This document shows, piece by piece, positions 55,433 to 64,000 of a DNA stretch of 64,000 nucleotides. Position 1 is the first letter of the stretch. Each line of letters begins with the position of its first letter. A model generated the notes under the pieces. The model was not told the origin of the DNA, did no database searches, and was given only the letters and a program-made list of their open reading frames with translations. This DNA comes from Trichobilharzia regenti (taxonomy: Eukaryota; Platyhelminthes; Trematoda; Strigeidida; Schistosomatidae), in NCBI GenBank assembly GCA_944472135.2, contig OX235263.1, forward strand, positions 33,223,379 through 33,287,378, given 5' to 3'. A program made the translations under genes and the position numbers.

Positions 55433-56555
55433 AGAGGTAATTTGGCAACTACTTCGCTACTACGGGGTCCCATCGACAATTATACATCTCGTCCAACAGT
55501 TATACGACAATGGTGCATGCCAAGTAATCCACAACGGGAAACTTACGGAAGCCTTCGAAGTGAGGACGGGAGTGAGGCAAGGCTGTCTACTATCGCCAAT
55601 GATCTTCCTGATTGCAGTAGATTGAATAATGAGGCAGACAACGAGCAATGGAGAAACAGGCATAAAATGGACTCACACAAAAAGAGACTTGAAGGATCTG
55701 GACTTCGCCGATGATATATGTCTGATTTCCCACAAACAGGAAGATATGCAAGTGAAAATCAACAAGTTGACATAGGAAGAAGGATCAAGGATAGGACTTC
55801 ATGTGAACATAGATAAAACAGAGGTGATGAAGATTCCTGGCCAACACCAACAGCAACAACAACAGACAACAATCAGCCAGCATAAATGGGAGGAACCTGA
55901 AAGAAACAACCTCCTTTACCTACCTACAGACCTGGGAAGCATCGTTTCAACTACAGGCGGAACTGACGAGGATATCAAAGCAAGAATCGGAAAAGCAAGA
56001 CAAGTTTTCATTACTCTCAAGTCTGTGTGGAGGTCAACAGCACTCAACATCAAAAATAAGATCCGCATTTTCAATTCCAATGTGAAGTCAGTGCTACTTA
56101 GTATAGTGATCAGAGACTTTGCAAGTCATAAAGAGCATCTCAAACAAACTACAGACCTTCATTAACAGTTGTTTTCGCTCAATACCACTCAAGATCAGAT
56201 GGCCGGCCAGAAAAGATCAGCAACAGAGATCTCTGGCAATGAGCGAACCAACCAGGAACCGATTATGCAACAAATAAGCAGGAAGAAATGTAGGTGGATT
56301 AGCTATACTCTGAGGAAACCATTAAGTGACATCACTAGACAAGCCATTACTCGAGTGGAACCCGAAAGAGAAGCGGCCAGTTGGTCTTCAGTGCAAGGCT
56401 GACTTGGAGGAGGTCATGTGAAGTGAAGATGAAAGCAGGCGGGTAGACTTGGAGCCCGGTGAAAACTTTAGCAGAGAAAAGGACGCAATGGAGAAGTGCG
56501 GCTGAAGCCCTATGTTCCTCTAGGAATTAAAGGATATAATAATAATAATAATAAT
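55433..56555 (+). pseudogene. RTE-clade LINE, RT palm to 3' end
   Basis: Best RTE copy. EVIWQLLRYYGVP, VRTGVRQGCLLSPMIFLIAV (motif B), catalytic FADD at 55704-55715 (DFADDICLISHKQEDMQVKI), NIDKTEVMKIPGQHQQQQQQ, KARIGKARQVFITLKSVWRS, NQEPIMQQISRKKCRWISYT and LRKPLSDITRQA. It is broken by TGA in place of Trp after IAVD, a TAG further on and later frameshifts. 5'-truncated before motif A. The 3' end ccctatgttcctctagg is followed by an (ATA)n tail, as is usual for RTE elements. Confidence 0.88.
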
Positions 56556-57309
56556 GGAAAGTTATATCTTCCTTGTCTATATAAATCTGTAATCAGTTTA
56601 GTATTGACCAATATTTATTCCTTATTCAAGATTATGTATTGCTAGTTGGATATTATGAACTGGCCTTGGTAAATGAAAAGTTGTGAGAATGAACAGGTTA
56701 TCCAAGAAGGCCTGTGTAAAAGAAAACTCAAATCAGTAGCATGTAGTCAGGAGTTTTATACCGGATGAACAATAGGACATTACAACTAGTCAGATATAAA
56801 AATCAAACACTTTTATTCTAATTCGGCTACCTCTGAGTGAATGAAACAATAGTTATAAAACAAGTATAGTAGGAGTAAAATCGATGTTGTAGCTCACTTA
56901 GTAAAGATCGCCTTCTCACTATTATCTTCGTGATCATTTTCTGACCCACTGATCTTAACTCACTTAACTGATTGCAAGTCAAGTCTAAAAGCTTTCTTGT
57001 ATATCTTTCCTGTATGTTGCTGGTTGATTAATGTTTCGTTGTTAACCATTTACAAAAATTATTATATGTAGGACTAAATTCTTTCCCTGTCAGTTGCAAT
57101 AGTCATGTTATTGCATCTCAGTCACAGTTGCTATTCTAAACTACGGTCTTCATGCCTAACTTCTGCTCAGTAGAGTAACACTTTTTTCAGATTTCATTAA
57201 TCCTATGCATATTTCAAACCGTTTAGATTTGAATAGAAGCTGATTTAAATGTTCTTAGGAGAAGAATTTCCAGTTCTTTAAGAAGAACTTTCTTTGCGGC
57301 AACATGGAG

Positions 57310-57620
57310 ATTAGATGATATTAGATGGTTGGAGGCGATCGGCAGGAAGCCTTGGACGTAGGTTCCGTGCTAGTTGGCACTAATCGGCTGGACGCATCTG
57401 CAACCTTGAATGAAATCATGTCCCTTCTGAGATTCTAACCCGCGTCACCCAGTGCCGCCTTCAGTCAGAGACGTTACCAATGAGCTCGCGATTGACTTGC
57501 TGTAGGACTGTGATGGCGAGCTACCTAGAATGGTGGCCACATTACAAACCTGACTGTTAGAATTCAGTCTGCAGCGAAGAAAGCACTAGACACATCACAC
57601 TAGTTACTAGTGTCCAATCA
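57310..57620. repeat. Hammerhead SINE family G, degenerate
   Basis: Reverse copy (ggcaggaagccttggacg, ggcactaatcggc) with a broken ribozyme core, joined to the outer end caatgtggccacc in reverse (57530-57580). Confidence 0.65.
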
Positions 57621-57734
57621 AAAAACATTGAGATTAGTGTTCCCCAGTCGCCCGCTGATCTGTAGTAGCCCAAAGGACAATATCCCTCACCTGAATACTT
57701 CTATGTGTATATCAGTTCACCTGTTTCTGTATAA

Positions 57735-57945
57735 GGAATGCAATAATCGAGCATCTCGTCAACACTGATCATTCTGTCTCAGCAAACACCTCCTTCAAAG
57801 TAATCTACAAAGTGAATAACAACCTGCCAAAGACAATACGTTTCCGTCTTCTTTGCATTGCAGAAGCCCAAGCCATTCAGTTGGAGGAACCAGAACAAGG
57901 TATACAAATTAAAATTATTCAACCACTTCTACTATCATGGTAACA
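57735..57945 (+). pseudogene. PLE C-terminal relic
   Basis: Open stretch NAIIEHLVNTDHSVSANTSF, KVIYKVNNNLPKTIRFRLLC and IAEAQAIQLEEPEQGIQIKI ending IIQPLLLSW, a close match to the end of the 10777 PLE protein. Confidence 0.8.
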
Positions 57946-58582
57946 ACTCCATTGATTTGACTTAACTTTTGTTTGTATGCTTATTTTTCTAACTACTTAA
58001 AACTCTTGCGTCATTTCATAAGTTATTTTGTTTCCGAGTACACCCTGAGTACAACTCTTTCATCAAACTATTCATCGTTTGTGACAACTCATCGCTTTTG
58101 TTACTACCCTGTTATATCAACACCCAATTCATCTGAACTTACTTTTTGTATATTCGTTTGTCAGATTTAATGTACACACATATACAAAACAGCCATATAT
58201 ATTTGCGATTGTACTCTTCGCCGAACTACCGGTCTACTGTCTATGAATGTTCGAATGAAGATTTTTCATGAACTGAATAGAAGCCTCGAAGTACTATACA
58301 TTTTCTTCTTTTTGCTTTAACATAGATGATCAAGGAAACATTTTGTATGAATTTACTGAAGCAATTGGGAAGTATTAGGATGGTTTGAATTAACGATTGT
58401 TGAAAGAAGTGGTGGTCTTTTATTTAGATCACCTTAATCTAGACATCAAGCACAACCAGTTCATATTGATGATCTCATATTAACTAATCGTATTATATTA
58501 CTAATATACATTGCTAACGTTTATATTCATATCGTAAGTGACTTAGAGCTAACATTTCATTGGTTCTTTTTTTCCACTGTAG

Positions 58583-58719
58583 ATGAATCGTCATCCTTAA
58601 AATGGATTATATTCGATGGTCCTGTAGATACTCTTTGGATTGAAAGCATGAACAGTGTTATGGATGATAATAAAATATTAACTTTGATCAATGGAGAAAG
58701 AATTTCAATGCCTGAACAA
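58583..58719 (+). CDS. DNAH2: Dynein heavy chain exon 15 of window (AAA2 Walker B)
   Basis: Completes a split Asp and reads [40 protein letters not shown] and [14 protein letters not shown] is the AAA2 Walker B of axonemal dyneins, where the catalytic Glu is replaced by Gly after the Asp, consistent with nucleotide binding without hydrolysis. Acceptor tttttttccactgtag; donor caa/gtaaat. Confidence 0.98.
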
Positions 58720-59149
58720 GTAAATACATTCTCTACTAATTTTAATAACTTCAAAAATAACTTTGTTGAATATTTTGGCGTTATATTCGATAATTCCTTA
58801 TAAAATTAAAACGGTGATACCTATTATTAATGACGGATAGGTAACTGATACTAAAATCCAATAGGGAAACAGAAATAAACTGAAATAGTTTTAACAGCAT
58901 ATTATCTACCGATCTGCATTAATGTGAAACAAAGAATAACGGCTTTATACTGAACTTCTCATGAATGAATACCAAACAGTGTCACTAGAACAAGAAGCGG
59001 AAGAATTCACACTGTCTGACAGTTATTACAACGAAACTAATAAGTAGACTTTTTCATCGGATATGAAACCAAATGGCTAACTTAAGAAATTTTCATTTTA
59101 GTAACTCTTTCTATTGTGTTGTGATCAAATTTGTGATCAAGTGACTCAC

Positions 59150-59505
59150 CACGTAATGACAGAAGACAAGGGCCAGGAAACAGATCGTTTATTCAGTAAA
59201 TAAACAGATATTTATAGATTTTTAGTTGCATTTTTATTAGCATTATTATTAGCAGAGAAACAACGTCTACTGACTAGTTGTTTTCTTGTTGAAGGTTATT
59301 CTGTCATCTCTTCGTGGCCGTTTCTTAGAAAGGCAAGCCATATATCTGCGAATCGTATTTGTACACATTAAGTTTGCTGTGATTGGTTGTTGAGTTCCTC
59401 AAGGTTAGGCTTAGTTTCTGTTTTTTCACATGACCCTGATTTGGGACGTAAACATTGACGTAAATTGTTGTTTTCAGTTTCGTCTAGCAGACAGCTCTCA
59501 CCACA
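59150..59505 (+). mobile_element. Solo LTR, diverged copy 6
   Basis: cagaagacaagggccagga to agctctcaccaca; start slightly altered and no clear target duplication. Confidence 0.65.
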
Positions 59506-59624
59506 ATTATAGCTTCCGTTTTTTTTTGTTTTAAGTCGTAAATCACCCATTTATATGGTAACAATCTTTGATAGTATCCCAAAAACAGTAATAATTTTCG
59601 TTAAATCTTCCTTTTTTGTACTAG

Positions 59625-59924
59625 GTCTCATTACTTTTTGAGGTGGAAGATTTATCCGTTGCATCGCCTGCAACTGTGTCACGTTGTGGAATGGTGTACA
59701 ATGATGTGAATGACTTAGGATGGTGGCCTTATGTTGAATCGTGGCTATCTAAAAAGACAGATAAAATATTAGTTGATGAAACAAGAAATTTCTTCAATAA
59801 ATACATAAATAATCTATATGATCATATCAGATTGAATTGTAATGTTGTAATTCCAATGAGTTTAACAAACACAATAATTTCATTATGCAAACTGTATGAC
59901 TGTTTGGCTACTCCTGAAGTTTGG
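59625..59924 (+). CDS. DNAH2: Dynein heavy chain exon 16 of window (AAA2 end)
   Basis: 100 codons, phase 0. [20 protein letters not shown] then [40 protein letters not shown], and [20 protein letters not shown]. The [13 protein letters not shown] block closes AAA2 and carries the Arg finger. The DLGWxPYVxSWL continuation is what I recall for DNAH2. Donor tttggg, tgg/gtaagt. No further dynein exon found to the right edge. Confidence 0.98.
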
Positions 59925-60004
59925 GTAAGTATGTCAATATTCTAAATGGTATTTATTCTCAGCTGATATTCAGTGTAACTATAACCCACAATGATTAAAA
60001 AAAT

Positions 60005-60140
60005 TTTATTAGAGTACTAGACAGCTGTTTCGCCAGCCCAATTTGGGACTCTTCAGCAGTACGCACCTACTGGGGTTCGAAATCAGCTTTTCCAATGGTT
60101 CTCTAACTGATATCAACTCATAATGAAATCTTCCGACCAA
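60005..60140. repeat. Family A SINE, chimeric copy
   Basis: A reverse ribozyme region and B box are joined directly to the forward 3' body (ttttccaatggttctctaac). Confidence 0.7.
60014..60062 (-). ncRNA. Hammerhead ribozyme candidate, family A
   Basis: On the minus strand: stem I gtactg/tagtac (one G-U), core CTGAAGA (N7 is A), a stem II gtc/ggc-type helix with a two-base bulge, GAAA, stem III as in 41762 and GTC cleavage triplet. Catalytic positions are kept; the bulged stem II may weaken it. Confidence 0.65.
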
Positions 60141-60930
60141 TCAAATAAATTCCCTATAAAAACCAATACTTGAAAAAATGTATTTATCTAATGCAAATAT
60201 CAGTTTACAAAACTATTCGGCCCATCATTAATTTGAATTCTGAATTATATATACTGCCAGGATAAAAGATACTAACTGCACTCATGTGACAGCTGTTATG
60301 TGGTCAGTTATACACATAGTAGCGATATAAACCGACTCGTTATGATGTGAACACAGGAAACTGATCTCTGCATCCTGCTGTTACAACTGACGAAATTTCC
60401 TTGAGACACTCGCAATTATGAAACAGTCCGAAGACAAGAAAAAGACGATGACTCTTCATTAGTTTGCTGTTATATTAAATAATAATAACATCATAAACTT
60501 CAAATTATCTCAACATTTCAGTTAAACAGCTATAGTCCAGTCCGTCCACTAAACGAGCGTCTAGAATGATACAGAATATTCCCAAGAAAGTGGGATCAAA
60601 AACTTGTCCACAACAGCCCTACACTAACGCTTCCTGTTGATGATCTACGGTCAGAGGTGACCTTCATTCGCTCAAACAAAGTCACATCGTACAGCACATT
60701 ATCAAATTACACACATTAGAATTAGAAATTAAACGATCACGAAGACAAATAATAAGGGTTGAGCAAAGTTAAACTTTAAACGCCACTAACTATCAATCAG
60801 CGGACGACCCTGAACGCACCAGTCACATGAAGGAGGGATTTTTGGGTATGGAATACATATATTTATGAAAAAGTGCATAGAGACTGCATAAAACTGTTAC
60901 ATAAGATACCTTCCTCTCACATGTAATGAA
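60140..60930. other. Intron or Merlin flank, nothing recognised
   Basis: No supported gene; could include the non-coding end of the Merlin element. Confidence 0.35.
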
Positions 60931-60939
60931 AACATCTCC

Positions 60940-61870
60940 CAGTTTAGCATAGGAATATCTTTTGAAAAGTTACACCACATCCTATACATATATTCATCTT
61001 TTGAGATCCACAAATGGCTCTAATCCTGTTTTTTAACCTTCCCCAAAAGCCTTCTATAGAATTGGTATGTGTCCCTGTAATAGGATCCACAAAATCATTA
61101 ACATGGTTGACTCTGTGGTGAATATATCCAAGGGATGACAAGGAGTTATTACCTTTCCACTCATCGGTGAGTATTGTAGATCCTTGTTTCATAAGTCGAG
61201 TGACAACAGGTATTAAGGTAGTTGACTTTCTGTCTGTTATCTCTCGACGAATCCCTTCTGTGGAGAGGTGTTATGTAAGTCAGTCACCGAAACATTATTT
61301 ACTCGTTCACGACCACTCTTGTATTTTATATTTAATAAGACAGTTTTATCCACAGGTACGATGACATCTTCTCTCAATAACGAAGTAAGTCTCTGCACTT
61401 TCCATGACGCGACGTCCCTGCAGTGCTGCCACCAATAAACTGTTGACAAGGGACTATTTTCAGTTTCAGCATCTGCACCTCTCACAGACTGTTTTAAAAC
61501 CCAGCAATTATAAATTAAAAAAATTCGGGTTACGGAAAGATGGGATCTGGCAAAATATGTTCCAACGAAATATTAGAGTCATCAGCTTGCCTTCCCTGAC
61601 ACTAACTCGTCTCAAACAAATTGCACAACGATACACATGTCCATCAGCAGACCTGCCGAAGCTTTTTATGGTCATCATACTTCCTGATGAATAAATCCTT
61701 TCTTTCTTATCATCACATCTAAGCAATACTGGAAGAATTGATCCTCACCAAATTGCAACGCAACAGTGTTAGACTGTTGACTGACTCGAATCAAGCGAAA
61801 GAGAAGCTTAAACTCACACAGATGAAACTCATTGGACCATTCAAGGCGAATGGTGTAGTCGCACTCCATT
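60940..61870 (-). pseudogene. Merlin-type DNA transposon transposase, broken
   Basis: Minus-strand pieces in order: LEWSNEFHLCEFKLLFRLIR; CDDKKERIYSSGSMMTIKSF with GHVYRCAICLRR (N-terminal zinc-ribbon-like Cys pairs); REDVIVPVDKTVLLNIKYKS (first catalytic Asp region); then STILTDEWKGNNSLSSLGYI, HHRVNHVNDFVDPITGTHTN and SIEGFWGRLKNRIRAICGSQ. The TDEWKGxxSL, HxxVNHxxxFVDPxTGxHTN and IEGxW blocks are the ISXO2/IS1016-like DDE core found in Merlin, a superfamily known from schistosomes. At least two frame changes and missing linkers show it is inactive. Terminal inverted repeats were not located. Confidence 0.85.
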
Positions 61871-62339
61871 GGTAATTAGGGGTGCTCAAAGTTTAACTTG
61901 GCCAAGGATTGAATCAACATGTGATATGCAAATGTCAAAATAGTGATATAGAATCTAGGAGAAAAATTGATAATAATTACAGAGTTAGTTGAATCGTTCA
62001 AATAAGTATGAATATTGTAATTAGGTCATACAAGAGGAATTTTCCAGGGAATTTCGCCGTTACACGCATAATTGTAACCTTGATAAGATTATGTGAGACA
62101 AATTGTTCTGGAAGTATCATTCAACGGTGAATGCCGATTCACTGCGTGTTGCATCATATACAAGCATCAGAATTGAAGAAAAAAATGATATCAAGATGAG
62201 GACTAGTAGGCTTATGAGGACTTTATCTCCATAATATTTTTCCCTGAATGATACGTGTACAAGGTAACTGCATCAACCTGTGATCAGACTTAAAACGAAT
62301 CAAATCTCTGCAACAAGCTAACTCTTGAAATTTAATCTG

Positions 62340-62560
62340 ATACTCGCTAGTGACCAGCTACGAGACAAAGTTGCCCGGAGGTCTAGTGAGAAGTTGTCAG
62401 CAAAGCAGTCCACGGGGTTGGACATGAAGACAAATACTCGCAGATAATGTTGGCTGGTGGTCGCACTAAAATCACGAATCGGAAAAAGTTAGAATTCGTG
62501 GGCTGTTGTGTCGGATCCCAGTGGCTGAATGGTCGACGTGCTGGGGAATTATGCATAATA
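62340..62560 (+). repeat. Family A SINE 5' part
   Basis: cgctagtgaccagctacgag, ggtctagtgagaagttgt, ggtcgcactaaaatcacga and A box tggctgaatggtc match the 5' half of the 29435 copy; it ends before the ribozyme. Confidence 0.65.
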
Positions 62561-62579
62561 TATACTGATAGTTTCAACT

Positions 62580-63400
62580 GAATTAATACGGTTGGTTAAC
62601 CGAGACCAACTAAATTGTATGTAGCTACACTTTGTATTTTCATCTGATCCTGAGATTTTGATACTAAATTACCCAAATGTTTATGGACATCGAAGTAATT
62701 TGAGTAGATCATACGATACTGTCATCTGATTGACAATATTCTGTAAATCTGTTCTCCTCGTCTTTAGACACAATTGGGAAAAGTTAGACTGTCATAGCCA
62801 CAACTACAGTGACCTTGGGCAACCAATCAGAATTCGGATGCAATAAAATCACATAATTGTAGAAAAGCCCATTAAAAAAACATTGCAAACATGATAATAT
62901 ACTATATTGCTGTCGCTTGTGTGTTATAGGAATGTCTCCCAGTCACTACACAGATGATCTATAGAGAAGTCATACCATACGCGATAGATGCATTCCTCCA
63001 GGTGACTGTAGATCATGGCACCTTGAAATCTATTGTTATTTCTGACAATGTTCTTTGACATACTCATAACTCTAACCCTAATACTAACTTTAACCCTGGA
63101 CCCTAATCTAAAAACCCATAAGACTACCTAACAGTATAGATTTACGGAAAAAAGTACCTAGAGAATAAGTGAAATACCGTATCTGCCTTCTCCAAGTCCA
63201 GAAAGGTAGGCATGATTTTACTTGGATTGACCTTTCATAGCACTCCCTATATCTGATTGGTTCCTGAACGTAAAATTTTGAAAGACCTCGGCTTTGGCAA
63301 TGACACTTTAACTTGACCCAAACTTTTTAAAAAAATATTAGTGAACTTCATGTAATATTTTTTAATTTGCAACTGAATTTTTAATCGTTATGTTCTTTAT
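62580..63400. other. Intron sequence, nothing recognised
   Basis: No supported gene. A short stretch near 63072-63115 has several aaccctaa-like words but no regular array. Confidence 0.4.
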
Positions 63401-63404
63401 GGTC

Positions 63405-63700
63405 TTCATAAAATGTTATAATGTCGCTGAGTGTGAGTACGAATGCTAATTGACGATATGAACGCCTGGCAATTTCCCCGACCCGAACTAGTAAATTCCA
63501 GGAGACCTGCACAGTGAGTCGGAAACATGTATTTCCAAAACAAGTGTGAAGGCAAAAAGTAACCAAAAGTACAAAAATGCATAGCATTTATCCTGTCGCG
63601 AGGCTCAGCTAGTAGGTGGGATTCCGATTGGTTGATGCTCATCATGCGACAACATACGATTTATTTTTGATCTAACAGACTAATAAGATTGGTTGAGGAC
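63405..63700. repeat. LTR-like family H, copy 2
   Basis: atttccccgacccg, ggaactagtaaattccag-like sequence, tttccaaaacaagtg and atctaacagactaata in the same order as 16840-17130. Confidence 0.45.
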
Positions 63701-64000
63701 ACACGTCAGACTGACAAACTAGAGATAGACTAAGGGGAAATACTAAGCTGACAGACTAGTGAAATAAATTGTGAGTACACATCGTAAACATATTCATCCT
63801 TCACACTTTATTATTGTTGATTAACCTTAAAAGCTGACAGATTCAAGAGAAATGGATTAACAAACCCGAAGCCTGCATCACTAAGAGATGTCTTATGGGT
63901 AGTCTTCTGTTTCGTGCCCAATATATATATATATATTCTGTCTGTCTGGATTCAACATAGAACTTGGCACCGAAGTGCACCACTTTGAGTTGCCACATTC

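Noticed and set aside
63072..63115. Interstitial telomere repeat
   Set aside because: Only a few aaccctaa-like words with irregular spacing; not an array of the TTAGGG repeat.
1..64000. CRISPR arrays, operons, bacterial promoters or ribosome binding sites
   Set aside because: The window is eukaryotic with spliced exons; no spaced direct repeats of CRISPR type were seen.

Overview
The window looks like schistosome (blood fluke) nuclear DNA. It is AT-rich. One long plus-strand gene has small exons separated by introns of 0.2 to 7.9 kb, and the introns are packed with the mobile elements typical of Schistosoma: Penelope-like elements (PLEs) with GIY-YIG endonucleases, RTE-clade LINEs, tRNA-derived SINEs that carry hammerhead ribozymes (the S. 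mansoni Sm-alpha kind), solo LTRs and a Merlin DNA transposon. Genus is inferred from this combination; I cannot fix the species.

The only host gene I can support is an axonemal dynein heavy chain, best matching the DNAH2 (inner arm I1, 1-beta) family as I recall it. Sixteen plus-strand exons were delimited by reading frame, conserved protein sequence and AG/GT borders: 2482-2693, 4545-4745, 12619-12847, 15082-15348, 19919-20080, 24244-24627, 25963-26242, 28949-29166, 36697-36978, 40711-40947, 44358-44686, 44857-45154, 48187-48465, 53525-53861, 58583-58719 and 59625-59924. Every junction keeps codon phase. They total 4,152 nt (1,384 codons), running from the N-terminal tail through the linker, all of AAA1 and most of AAA2. 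The gene enters from the left and leaves at the right. A 269-codon Asn/Ser/Thr-rich open frame with a good splice acceptor (34246-35052) lies between two linker exons. It may be an optional exon.

Intron contents by region. 0-12 kb: PLE remnants, then a PLE with an intact 779-residue RT/GIY-YIG frame (7924-10263) and a second, 5'-truncated PLE on the minus strand (10777-12252). 13-24 kb: tRNA-SINEs, hammerhead SINE relics, an RTE 3' end, a PLE relic, an unidentified open frame and a solo LTR. 24-41 kb: more SINEs, solo LTRs with 4-bp target duplications, PLE relics and two minus-strand RTE copies. 40.9-43 kb: a 72-bp perfect palindrome, then a 116-bp perfect inverted repeat with an intact hammerhead on each strand and pol III A/B boxes in its loop. 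43-59 kb: PLE, RTE and LTR pieces and a fold-back of two Sm-alpha-like SINEs. 60-64 kb: a broken Merlin transposase and an LTR-like relic.

The most unusual signals are the inverted pairs of hammerhead SINEs, two further ribozyme copies with intact cores, the 3' tail shared between a tRNA-SINE family and the RTE LINE, the optional low-complexity frame inside the dynein linker, and two compensating indels that break dynein exon 10.
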